This document shows positions 18,612 through 26,345 of a stretch of DNA of 64,000 bases, piece after piece. Location: the NCBI RefSeq assembly GCF_002906855.1, contig NZ_MINI01000038.1, forward strand, positions 1,922,001 to 1,986,000, written 5' to 3'. The notes beneath the pieces were generated by a model. That model worked only from the letters and a program-made list of their open reading frames with translations, made no database searches and was not told the origin of the DNA. A program made the translations under genes and the position numbers. Every line of letters begins with the position of its first letter. The first letter of the stretch is position 1. This DNA comes from Pseudomonas putida. Its GTDB lineage: Bacteria; Pseudomonadota; Gammaproteobacteria; Pseudomonadales; Pseudomonadaceae.

Positions 18612-19607
18612 ATGTTCGAGGAAGACAACGCGCAGTGGGGGCTGGTGCATGCCCTGGTGCTCGATGGTAAAGGCGGCGCGCGTTCGATCGCCCGGACCGA
18701 GCTGGACGACCTGCAATTGCAGCCACACGAAAGCCTGTGGCTGCACTGGGATCGCAGTCATCCGCAAACCCGCACCTGGTTGCTGCAGGACAGTGGCCTG
18801 AGCGAGTTCGCCTGCGACCTGCTGCTGGAGGAGAATACCCGGCCACGGCTGTTGCCGCAGGCCGCAGAGCAGATGCTGCTGTTCCTGCGCGGGGTCAACC
18901 TCAACCCGGGCGCCGAGCCCGAGGACATGGTTTCGGTACGCATCCATGCCCAGGCGCAGCGGGTCATTTCGCTGCGTTTGCGGCCGTTGCGTGCCAGCGA
19001 TGAGATCCTTCAGCAGCTTGAAGAGGGCCGGGGGCCGAAATCGGCGTCCGAACTGCTGCTGTTGATGGGCGAACTGCTGACCGAGAAGGTCCAGAGCCTG
19101 GTCAGCGACCTCTCGGAGCTGGTCGACGACGAAGAGGAAAAGGTCGAATCCGACGAACGGTATACGCCGGAGCATGGCAGCCTACAGCAGATTCGCCGCC
19201 GCGCCGCAGGGCTGCGCCGATTCCTGGCGCCACAGCGGGAGATCTATGCCCAGCTGTCGCGCAGCAAATGGAGCTGGTTCTGTGATGCCGACGCGGATTA
19301 CTGGAATGAGCTGAACAACAGCCTGATCCGCTACCTCGAAGAGCTCGAACTGACCCGCGAGCGGGCAGCGCTGGTGCTGGAAAGCGAAGACCGTCGGCGC
19401 AGCGAGCGGATGAACCGGACCATGTACCGCTTCGGCATCATCACCTGCATCTTCCTGCCCATGAGCTTCATCACGGGGCTGCTCGGCATCAACGTTGGCG
19501 GCATTCCGGGGTCGAGCAACCCTTATGGCTTCCTGCTGGCCTGCATCGTCGTGCTTGGCCTGGCGGTGGGGCAGTGGTGGTTGTTCCGGCGGTTGCGCTG
19601 GGTCTGA
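18612..19607 (+). CDS. zntB: Zinc transporter ZntB (CorA superfamily)
   Basis: A 331-residue CorA-type channel/transporter. A long acidic cytoplasmic domain is followed by two C-terminal helices, the first ending with the pore motif as GINVGGIPG near residue 297, as in ZntB rather than the GMN of Mg2+ CorA. ZntB moves Zn2+ across the inner membrane. The ATG at 18612 is used; an in-frame TTG one codon earlier is less likely. It may be cotranscribed with rraA. Confidence 0.88.
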   Translation: MFEEDNAQWGLVHALVLDGKGGARSIARTELDDLQLQPHESLWLHWDRSHPQTRTWLLQDSGLSEFACDLLLEENTRPRLLPQAAEQMLLFLRGVNLNPGAEPEDMVSVRIHAQAQRVISLRLRPLRASDEILQQLEEGRGPKSASELLLLMGELLTEKVQSLVSDLSELVDDEEEKVESDERYTPEHGSLQQIRRRAAGLRRFLAPQREIYAQLSRSKWSWFCDADADYWNELNNSLIRYLEELELTRERAALVLESEDRRRSERMNRTMYRFGIITCIFLPMSFITGLLGINVGGIPGSSNPYGFLLACIVVLGLAVGQWWLFRRLRWV

Positions 19608-19700
19608 AGATGCCGAGTGATCTTGAAACATTCGTTCCACTGCGATGTGTGACCCATCGCCCGGCCACCTCGTCTCTGAGTGACACTGCGCGAGGTGCCT

Positions 19701-19964
19701 ATGCACGATCCGTTTGAAGAATCCCTGCGTGACCTGCTCAAGGCGTCGCCCTCCGGTGAGGAGCGAGACGATGCCGCGTGCCTGGGGCGCGTGCTGAAAA
19801 CCGCCAACCGTCAGGTCGGCGCCGGTGATCTGTTCAGCCTGCTTGGCCGCTGGAGCCAGGCGCTGCTGATCGCCGTGAACAATGGCTCGGCGCACGTTGC
19901 GCCGGTGCGCCGACACTCTACCCGCAACGCTGCCAATGGCAGCAAAGCAGATAAGGCCGATTGA
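19701..19964 (+). CDS. crfX: CrfX-like small protein
   Basis: An 87-residue protein, MHDPFEESLRDLLKASP at its start, directly upstream of cmpX with the stop and next ATG 2 bases apart. This matches the small crfX (cfrX) gene that precedes cmpX-sigX-oprF in Pseudomonas. There is one weakly hydrophobic region (LLGRWSQALLIAVN) and a basic tail. Function is unknown; linkage suggests a role with the CmpX channel or in SigX signalling. Named from position and size. Confidence 0.75.
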   Translation: MHDPFEESLRDLLKASPSGEERDDAACLGRVLKTANRQVGAGDLFSLLGRWSQALLIAVNNGSAHVAPVRRHSTRNAANGSKADKAD

Positions 19965-19966
19965 AT

Positions 19967-20791
19967 ATGGAACTCGATCTCTGGACCCAGAGCCTGGTCA
20001 CTGCGATGACCGCCCTATGGACCAAGGTAGCGAACTTCATCCCCAACCTGTTCGGCGCGCTGGTCGTGGTGCTGCTCGGTTTCGTGGTGGCCAAGCTGCT
20101 CGACACACTGCTTTCCAAACTCCTGGCCAAGTTCGGCCTGGACCGCCTGATGGCCGGCACCGGGGCGACCAAGATGCTTGCCCGGGGTGGCATCCAGGTG
20201 CCTATCTCGACCTTGATTGGCAAGATCGTCTACTGGTTCGTATTGCTGATCTTCCTCGTCTCTGCCGCTGAATCGCTGGGCCTGGAGCGGGTTTCGGCCA
20301 CCCTCGACATGCTCGCCCTGTACCTGCCCAAGGTGTTCGGCGCAGCCCTGGTACTGCTGGTCGGCGTACTGCTGGCGCAGGTGGCCAACGGCCTGGTGCG
20401 CGGCGCGGCGGAAGGGATTGGCCTGGAATACTCCGCAGGCCTGGGGCGCATCACCCAAGGCCTGGTGATCATCATCAGCATCTCGGTGGCCATCAGCCAG
20501 CTCGAGGTCAAAACCGACCTGCTCAACCATGTGATCGTCATTGGCCTGATAACCGTTGGTCTGGCCGTTGCGCTTGCCATGGGCCTTGGCAGCCGCGAAA
20601 TCGCCGGGCAGATTCTGGCCGGCATCTATGTTCGCGAACTTTACCAGGTCGGCCAGCAGGTGCGGATTGGAGAGGTTGAAGGAATGATCGAAGAGATCGG
20701 CACGGTCAAGACGACGCTGTTGACCGATGATGGCGAACTGGTGTCGCTGTCCAATCGCGTGCTCCTGGAGCAGCGAGTCAATAGCCGCTAA
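19967..20791 (+). CDS. cmpX: CmpX, mechanosensitive-channel-like membrane protein
   Basis: A 274-residue protein with about four or five hydrophobic helices and an MscS-related C-terminal region (GSREIAGQILAGIYVRELYQ). The conserved order crfX-cmpX-sigX-oprF identifies it as CmpX. In P. aeruginosa it affects envelope stress, SigX activity and cyclic-di-GMP output. The ATG at 19967 follows the crfX stop by two bases; a TTG two codons earlier is less likely. It ends 89 bases before sigX. Confidence 0.87.
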   Translation: MELDLWTQSLVTAMTALWTKVANFIPNLFGALVVVLLGFVVAKLLDTLLSKLLAKFGLDRLMAGTGATKMLARGGIQVPISTLIGKIVYWFVLLIFLVSAAESLGLERVSATLDMLALYLPKVFGAALVLLVGVLLAQVANGLVRGAAEGIGLEYSAGLGRITQGLVIIISISVAISQLEVKTDLLNHVIVIGLITVGLAVALAMGLGSREIAGQILAGIYVRELYQVGQQVRIGEVEGMIEEIGTVKTTLLTDDGELVSLSNRVLLEQRVNSR

Positions 20792-20816
20792 CCGCACAAA
20801 AGCTGTTAATGTATGC

Positions 20817-20850
20817 CGCCGCGAAATCAGCCCAACGGGGCTGAGCGGCG
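20817..20850 (+). promoter_or_regulatory. Hairpin in the sigX leader
   Basis: The region folds as CGCCGC-(GAAA)-TCAGCCC-loop-GGGCTGA-GCGGCG, a two-part stem 31 bases before the sigX start. No U tract follows, so it may be a leader structure or processing point rather than a terminator. Role unknown. Confidence 0.45.
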
Positions 20851-20880
20851 ACATTGACCTGACTGTCGGCCAGATCCGTT

Positions 20881-21471
20881 TTGAATAAAGTTCATTCGCC
20901 GCCCATGCGTTACGACCCCCGCGAACTCACCGACGAGGAGTTGGTGGCGCGTTCGCATGAGGAGCTGTATCACGTAACCCGCGCCTATGAGGAACTCATG
21001 CGGCGCTACCAGCGGACCCTGTTCAACGTCTGTGCGCGTTACCTGGGGAACGACCGCGACGCTGACGATGTCTGTCAGGAAGTGATGCTGAAGGTGCTCT
21101 ACGGTCTGAAGAACTTCGAGGGCAAGTCCAAGTTCAAGACCTGGCTCTACAGCATTACCTACAACGAATGCATTACCCAGTACCGCAAGGAGCGTCGTAA
21201 ACGCCGGCTGATGGATGCCTTGAGCCTGGACCCTGTCGAAGAGGCGTCCGAAGACAAGGCTCCGAAACCGGAAGAAAAAGGCGGGCTGGACAAGTGGCTG
21301 GTGCATGTGAACCCGATCGATCGGGAAATTCTGGTGCTGCGTTTTGTCGCGGAACTGGAATTTCAGGAGATCGCCGATATCATGCACATGGGCTTGAGCG
21401 CAACGAAAATGCGCTACAAGCGCGCGCTAGACAAGCTTCGTGAGAAATTTGCAGGGCTGGATGAAACTTAG
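20881..21471 (+). CDS. sigX: ECF sigma factor SigX
   Basis: A 196-residue extracytoplasmic-function sigma factor with region 2 around RRYQRTLFNVCARYLGNDRD and region 4 around PIDREILVLRFVAELEFQEI. The sequence is very close to P. aeruginosa SigX, which drives oprF, fatty-acid synthesis and envelope-stress genes. The start is TTG at 20881, giving MNKVHSPPMRYDPREL as in homologues; the Shine-Dalgarno is poor, and an ATG at 20905 is possible. There is no anti-sigma gene nearby; CmpX upstream is the usual membrane partner. Confidence 0.93.
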   Translation: MNKVHSPPMRYDPRELTDEELVARSHEELYHVTRAYEELMRRYQRTLFNVCARYLGNDRDADDVCQEVMLKVLYGLKNFEGKSKFKTWLYSITYNECITQYRKERRKRRLMDALSLDPVEEASEDKAPKPEEKGGLDKWLVHVNPIDREILVLRFVAELEFQEIADIMHMGLSATKMRYKRALDKLREKFAGLDET

Positions 21472-21582
21472 CCCCTTGTAAATATCTCTAACGGATCGGC
21501 GAGTTCTGCTAGACTTGCCGTCGAGTTGTCCCCCCGGATGTTGGTGGGACTGCTTAACTATCACCAGATGGGGATTTAACGG

Positions 21583-22620
21583 ATGAAATTGAAAAACACC
21601 TTGGGCTTGGCCATTGGCTCGCTCGTCGCAGCTACTTCGTTCGGCGTTATGGCTCAAGGCCAGGGCGCAGTCGAAATCGAAGGTAACGTTACCAAGCAGT
21701 ACTACGACAGCGAACGTAACTTCAAGAACGACGGCACCAATCCTGGCGTTCGTCTGGGCTACTTCCTGACTGACGACGTATCCCTGGACCTGGGCTACAA
21801 CGAGACTCACAACGCTCGTGGCGAAGTCTTCAACAAAGACATCAAAGGTTCCAAGGCCAAGCTGGACGCTACCTACCACTTCGGTACCGTCGGCGACGCT
21901 CTGCGTCCGTACGTTTCCGCTGGTTTCGCTCACGAGAGCCTGGGCCAGGCCACTCGTAGCGGCCGCGACCACTCCACCTTCGCCAACGTTGGCGCTGGCG
22001 CCAAGTGGTACATCACCGACATGTTCTTCGCCCGTGCTGGCGTTGAAGCCATGTACAACATCGACGACGGCAACACCGAGTGGGGCCCAACCGTTGGTGT
22101 GGGTCTGAACTTCGGTGGTAGCGGTGGCAAGGTTGCTGCTGCTCCGGCTCCAGTTGCCGAAGTCTGCTCCGACTCCGACAACGACGGCGTTTGCGACAAC
22201 GTCGACAAGTGCCCAGACACCCCAGCCAACGTTACCGTTGACGCTGATGGCTGCCCGGCTGTTGCCGAAGTCGTTCGTGTTGAGCTGGACGTCAAGTTCG
22301 ACTTCGACAAGTCGGTCGTCAAGCCAAACAGCTACGGCGACATCAAGAACCTGGCTGACTTCATGAAGCAGTACCCACAGACCACCACCGTGGTTGAAGG
22401 TCACACTGACTCCGTCGGTCCAGACGCTTACAACCAGAAGCTGTCCGAGCGTCGTGCCAATGCTGTGAAGCAGGTTCTGACCCAGCAGTACGGTGTTGAG
22501 TCCAGCCGCGTTCAGTCGGTTGGCTACGGCGAAACCCGTCCGGTTGCCGACAACGCCACCGAAGAAGGCCGCGCTATCAACCGTCGCGTTGAAGCTCAGG
22601 TAGAAGCCCAGGCCAAGTAA
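21583..22620 (+). CDS. oprF: Major outer membrane porin OprF
   Basis: A 345-residue outer-membrane protein: signal peptide ending at VMAQGQ (about residue 24), an eight-strand beta-barrel, a proline/alanine linker (AAAPAPVAEV), a thrombospondin-3-like calcium motif DSDNDGVCDNVDKCPDTPAN with four cysteines, and a C-terminal OmpA-like peptidoglycan-binding domain (VVEGHTDSVGP near residue 265). It anchors the outer membrane to peptidoglycan and forms a low-conductance pore. Codon use is strongly biased, as expected for an abundant protein. SigX is the expected activator, and a perfect terminator follows. Confidence 0.97.
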   Translation: MKLKNTLGLAIGSLVAATSFGVMAQGQGAVEIEGNVTKQYYDSERNFKNDGTNPGVRLGYFLTDDVSLDLGYNETHNARGEVFNKDIKGSKAKLDATYHFGTVGDALRPYVSAGFAHESLGQATRSGRDHSTFANVGAGAKWYITDMFFARAGVEAMYNIDDGNTEWGPTVGVGLNFGGSGGKVAAAPAPVAEVCSDSDNDGVCDNVDKCPDTPANVTVDADGCPAVAEVVRVELDVKFDFDKSVVKPNSYGDIKNLADFMKQYPQTTTVVEGHTDSVGPDAYNQKLSERRANAVKQVLTQQYGVESSRVQSVGYGETRPVADNATEEGRAINRRVEAQVEAQAK

Positions 22621-22639
22621 TTGGTTTGAAGCTTCAATG

Positions 22640-22666
22640 AAAAACCCGGCCTAGGCCGGGTTTTTC
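22640..22666 (+). terminator. Rho-independent terminator of oprF
   Basis: The palindrome ACCCGGCCTAGGCCGGGT is preceded by A residues and followed by TTTTTCTTT. It also faces the convergent kinase gene and can act in both directions. Confidence 0.93.
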
Positions 22667-22697
22667 TTTGCCTGCAGTTTGTGGTTCAAGGGTGCGT

Positions 22698-24365
22698 TCA
22701 GCCCTTGAGCAGGGCGAACAACAGTATCAGGTTGAGCAGCAGGGCCAGCAGGGCCAGGCTGCGCCAGACTTTCAACGGCTCACGCTCCAGCAGTGGGCGG
22801 GGGCGGCTGGGCAGATCCTGGCGGTCACCGCGTTCGAGCAACAGCAACCATTGCTCGGCGGTTTCGAAACGTTGCGCCGGTTCCACGGCAACAGCTTGCA
22901 GCACGTTGTGCTGGAGCCATTCGGGCAGGTCGGGGCGATAACGGGAGGGGTTTACGGCCTGACCAAAGCGCGGGCGCTGGAAGGCCTCGATTTCTCCGTA
23001 TGGATAATGCCCGGTCAACAACCGATAGAGCGTGACCCCGGCGGCATACAAGTCCTGACGCGGGCACGGTGGCTGGCCCTCGAAGGCTTCCGGTGCGAGG
23101 TACGAGGGCGTGCCGGGCAATTCGTGCGTCGGCTCCTGCGAGAGGCCTGGGCAGTAGGCCAGGCCAAAGTCCAGCAGGCGCACCTGGCCATCATCCCCCA
23201 GGTGCAGGTTTTCCGGTTTGATGTCGCGGTGCAGCAGGTTGCGCCGGTGCAGCACACCAACGGCCTGCAGCAGCTGGCGGGCGATCTCCAGCCACTGTGC
23301 CAGTGCCAGTGGGCCGTGTTCGTCGAGGTGGGTGGCGAGGGTCTTGCCGCTGTGTTCGCGCATCACGTAGTACAGGTACTGGCGCTGGCTCGCAGCATGC
23401 AGCTCGGGGAAGTGACGGCCAGCGACCCGCCGCAGGAACCATTCTTCCAGCAGCAGACCCTGGGCGGCGCCGGGTTCCTGTTCGCGCTCGCCGGGCAGGG
23501 TTTTCAGCAGCCAGGGTTGGCCCTGGGTATCGCGTACTCGGTAGAGCAGCGACTGGCGACTGTGTGTCAGGCGCGTCTCGACCTGCCAGCCATCGAGCGC
23601 CTGGCCCTCACGCAGGGGGCCAGGCAATGGCCATTGCTGCAGTTGCACCAGGGTGTCGCCGAGGTTGGCCGCGCCCAGCTGCTCGACCCGCACCAGCAAG
23701 GCGCTGGCGTTGTCCTGGCTGCCATTGTGATGGGCGCTGGCAACCAGGGTGTCAGCGGCCGACTGCAGGTCGGGCTGCTCGCGCAGCACGGCCTGGATGT
23801 GCTGGTCGCCGAGGCTGGCCCAGACGCCGTCGCTGAGCAGCAGGTAGCACTCGCCAGCCTGCAGCTCGCCGTCCAGGTAGTCGACCAGCAGGTGCTGGTC
23901 CAGGCCCAGTGCACGCTTGAGCACGTGCTGCATGCCGGGCTGGTCCCAGACATGGTCTTCGCTCAGGCACTGCAGGCGACCGGCGTGCCAGCGATAGGCA
24001 CGGCAATCGCCCACGTGTGCCAGGGTGAAGCGGCGCCCGCGTAGCACCAATGCGCTCAGTGTGGTCAGCAGCGGCTGGCTGCCCTGGGCGCGCAACCAGC
24101 GGTTCTGTGCCAGCAGCAGGCGGTCCAGGGCCTGGGCCACGCCCCAGGTGGCGGGCGTGGCGTAATAGTCCATGGCCAGCGCCTGCAGGCTGGCGCGGGC
24201 TGCCAGGCCACCGTCGGCGCACTGGCTGACACCGTCGGCGAGGGCGAACAGGTAGCCTTTGCTGGCGGCCAGCTCCGGTGCTGGCGTGACCAGGCGCAGG
24301 GCGTCCTGGTTCTCCGTGCGTGGCCCAGTGGCGCTGGCCTGGGCGAAGCTGAGCTGCAGGCTCAT
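22698..24365 (-). CDS. PP2C phosphatase-Ser/Thr kinase fusion protein
   Basis: One 555-residue chain carries opposite activities. Residues 1-235 are a PP2C-type phosphatase (ENQDA, FALADGVSQCADGG, LLSDGVWA and SQDNAS metal-site motifs). Residues about 260-525 are a Hanks-type kinase with HRDIKPENLHL (Asp381), the DFG motif in RLLDFGLAY, and the APE loop as LAPEAFEG. A C-terminal helix (residues ~535-554) anchors it to the membrane. It starts 9 bases after nasA, so it belongs to the nitrate block; a homologue holds the same place in P. aeruginosa (PA1782, from memory). Its target is unknown, but the context suggests a nitrate transport or assimilation protein. Confidence 0.9.
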   Translation of the reverse strand: MSLQLSFAQASATGPRTENQDALRLVTPAPELAASKGYLFALADGVSQCADGGLAARASLQALAMDYYATPATWGVAQALDRLLLAQNRWLRAQGSQPLLTTLSALVLRGRRFTLAHVGDCRAYRWHAGRLQCLSEDHVWDQPGMQHVLKRALGLDQHLLVDYLDGELQAGECYLLLSDGVWASLGDQHIQAVLREQPDLQSAADTLVASAHHNGSQDNASALLVRVEQLGAANLGDTLVQLQQWPLPGPLREGQALDGWQVETRLTHSRQSLLYRVRDTQGQPWLLKTLPGEREQEPGAAQGLLLEEWFLRRVAGRHFPELHAASQRQYLYYVMREHSGKTLATHLDEHGPLALAQWLEIARQLLQAVGVLHRRNLLHRDIKPENLHLGDDGQVRLLDFGLAYCPGLSQEPTHELPGTPSYLAPEAFEGQPPCPRQDLYAAGVTLYRLLTGHYPYGEIEAFQRPRFGQAVNPSRYRPDLPEWLQHNVLQAVAVEPAQRFETAEQWLLLLERGDRQDLPSRPRPLLEREPLKVWRSLALLALLLNLILLFALLKG

Positions 24366-24374
24366 CTTCGTGCC

Positions 24375-25586
24375 TCAGACCCGCGCAGCGGTAACCGCAG
24401 CCGAGCCCCAGGTGGTGCGCCAGCGTTGCTTGACCCCGTGCAGGCCGAACCAGGCGAACAGGCCGAGGCTGGCGAACAGCCACAGGCCCAGTTGATAGTC
24501 GCCGGTGTGCTGCTTGATGGCGCCGAGCCCTGCCGCCAGCAGGAAACCACCGATGCCACCGGCCATGCCGATCAGCCCGGTCATTACGCCGATCTCCTGG
24601 CGGAAGCGTTGTGGTACCAGCTGGAACACCGCGCCATTACCGGCGCCGAGGCCGAGCATGGCACTGACGAACAGCGCCAAGGCAGCTGCGGCGCTTGGCA
24701 GGTTGAAGCCGACGGCCGCGATGCAGATCGCGGCCACGCTGTACATGCCGAGCAGCGTGCGGATGCCACCGAAGCGGTCGGCCAGGGCGCCACCCAGCGG
24801 GCGCATCAGGCTGCCGGCGAACACGCAGGCGGCGGTGTAGTAGCCAGCGGTGACCGGGCTCAGGGCGTACTGGTCGCTGAAGTAGCCGGGCAAGGCGCTG
24901 GCCAGGCCGATGAAGCCACCGAAGGTGACGCTGTAGAAGAACATGAACCACCAGCTGTCACGGTCACCCAAGGCTTTGAGGTAGTCGGCTGCCGCCTTGG
25001 GCTTGGGTCTTTGCGGGGCATTGCGGGCAAGCAGGGCGAACAGCGCCAGGGTCAGCAGCAGCGGGAGCACGGCAAAGCCGAATACATTGTTCCAGCCAAA
25101 CCCGGCGGCCAGCACCGGGGCCAGCAGGGCGGCAAACACGGTTCCCGAGTTGCCCGCACCCGCGATGCCCATGGCCTTGCCCTGATGCTGCGGCGGATAC
25201 CACTGCGAGGCGAGCGGCAACGACACGGCGAACGAAGCACCGGCAACACCGAGGAATACACCCAGCAGCAGGGCTTGCTCATAGCTTTGCACGCCCAGAT
25301 ACCAGGCGCCGGCCAGGGCGATGATGACGATCACCTGGCCGATCAGGCCAGCGGTCTTCGGCGACAGGCGATCGACCATCACACCCATGACGAAGCGCAG
25401 TACTGCGCCGGCAAGGATCGGCGTAGCCACCATCAGGCCGCGCTGCTGGGCGCTCAGTTGCAGGTCAGTGGAGATCTGCACCGCCAGCGGGCCAAGCAGG
25501 TACCAGACCATGAAGCTCAGGTCGAAATACAGGAACGCGGCGAACAGCGTGGGCACATGCCCGGATTTCCAGAAGCTGGTACTCAT
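24375..25586 (-). CDS. nasA: Nitrate/nitrite MFS transporter NasA
   Basis: A 403-residue transporter of the NarK/NasA family with 12 predicted helices. Family features include FLYFDLSFMVWYLLGPL in helix 1, the nitrate-signature segments GNSGTVFAALLAPVLA (helix 5) and GLGAGNGAVFQLVPQ (helix 11), and a conserved arginine in VLRFVMGVMVDRLSP. It imports nitrate for assimilation. The ATG at 25586 lies downstream of a 124-base leader with an ANTAR antiterminator and terminator, so expression should require NasT released from NasS by nitrate or nitrite. Confidence 0.92.
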   Translation of the reverse strand: MSTSFWKSGHVPTLFAAFLYFDLSFMVWYLLGPLAVQISTDLQLSAQQRGLMVATPILAGAVLRFVMGVMVDRLSPKTAGLIGQVIVIIALAGAWYLGVQSYEQALLLGVFLGVAGASFAVSLPLASQWYPPQHQGKAMGIAGAGNSGTVFAALLAPVLAAGFGWNNVFGFAVLPLLLTLALFALLARNAPQRPKPKAAADYLKALGDRDSWWFMFFYSVTFGGFIGLASALPGYFSDQYALSPVTAGYYTAACVFAGSLMRPLGGALADRFGGIRTLLGMYSVAAICIAAVGFNLPSAAAALALFVSAMLGLGAGNGAVFQLVPQRFRQEIGVMTGLIGMAGGIGGFLLAAGLGAIKQHTGDYQLGLWLFASLGLFAWFGLHGVKQRWRTTWGSAAVTAARV

Positions 25587-25612
25587 CGAACACCTCACTC
25601 GGCAATGCAACG

Positions 25613-25706
25613 GAAACGAAAAAGACGCCGCTACCCGGTCCACTGGCGTGGAGGGGCGAGCGACGTCTTTGTCGGGAGTTTTATGAGGCAACCGCCGTTG
25701 GCTACC
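25613..25706 (-). promoter_or_regulatory. ANTAR-type antiterminator/terminator leader of nasA
   Basis: Read on the minus strand, hairpin P1 (25706-25687) has a 7-bp stem GGTAGCC/GGTTGCC closing the hexaloop AACGGC. After a 12-base linker, hairpin P2 (25674-25661) has stem CGAC/GTCG closing the hexaloop AAAGAC. Both loops have A at position 1 and G at position 4, the published ANTAR recognition rule. P2 overlaps the left arm of a terminator (arms 25670-25659 and 25632-25621) followed by a T-rich run, so P2 formation excludes the terminator. This is the layout expected for NasT control. Confidence 0.88.
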
Positions 25707-25720
25707 GGTGAAATATCTTC

Positions 25721-25736
25721 AGCAAGAGCTGGGCCA
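25721..25736 (-). promoter_or_regulatory. Putative sigma-54 promoter of nasA
   Basis: On the minus strand TGGCCC-N5-TTGCT has the exact GG-N10-GC spacing of sigma-54 promoters, with one mismatch in TGGCAC. The predicted transcript start near 25710 is just before hairpin P1, so the whole ANTAR leader would be transcribed from it. The enhancer is not identified. Confidence 0.7.
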
Positions 25737-25758
25737 ACTCGGGTCTGGCGAGGTGGCC

Positions 25759-26334
25759 TCAGCCCAGCATTTCGTGCATGGCGATGATCTGCTCGGCCAC
25801 CTGGATCAGCTTCTGCTGCCGGCTCATGGCCTGTCGACGCATCAGGGTGTAGGCCTGTTCCTCGTTGCAGTCTTTCATTTTCATCAGCAACCCTTTGGCC
25901 TGCTCGATGCGCTTGCGCTCGGCCAGCTGCTGGTCGCGGGCCAACAGCTGGGCCTTGAGCGCCTGGTCGCTCTCGAAGCGCGCCATGGCGACATCGAGAA
26001 TGGGCTGCAACCGCGCCGCATGGATGCCTTCGACGATGTAGGCGCTGACCCCGGCCTGGATCGCCTGGCGCATCACCGCAGGGTCATGCTCGTCGGTGAA
26101 CAGCACGATGGGCCGTGGCTGGTCGCGACTGACCAGCACCACCTGCTCCATGACGTCACGGTCGGGTGAGTCGGTATCGATCAGCACCACGTCCGGGCGC
26201 ACCGTTTCGACGCAGGCCGGCAGGTCAATGGTCAGGTCTGGCGCCTCGATCACTTCGAATCCGGCATCGCGCAGTGCGGCCTTGAGGCGGCCAACCTTCT
26301 TCTGGGTATCGTCGATCAGCAGGATGCGCAGCAT
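25759..26334 (-). CDS. nasT: Nitrate-responsive antiterminator NasT
   Basis: A 191-residue protein with an N-terminal receiver-like domain (RILLIDDTQKKVGRL; acidic pocket D-D, and DTDSPD in the phosphoacceptor region) and a C-terminal ANTAR RNA-binding domain (AERKRIEQAKGLLMKMKD..EEQAYTLMRRQAM near residues 130-180). NasT frees nasA from leader termination; NasS holds it inactive when nitrate and nitrite are absent. The ATG at 26334 is 11 bases after the nasS stop. Its binding target appears immediately downstream of its own stop codon, ahead of nasA. Confidence 0.93.
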   Translation of the reverse strand: MLRILLIDDTQKKVGRLKAALRDAGFEVIEAPDLTIDLPACVETVRPDVVLIDTDSPDRDVMEQVVLVSRDQPRPIVLFTDEHDPAVMRQAIQAGVSAYIVEGIHAARLQPILDVAMARFESDQALKAQLLARDQQLAERKRIEQAKGLLMKMKDCNEEQAYTLMRRQAMSRQQKLIQVAEQIIAMHEMLG

Positions 26335-26345
26335 GGTGATGGCCC

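Noticed and set aside
22668..24044. 458-codon plus-strand frame opposite the kinase gene
   Set aside because: Begins in the oprF terminator region and has no domain; the kinase-phosphatase motifs on the other strand are complete.
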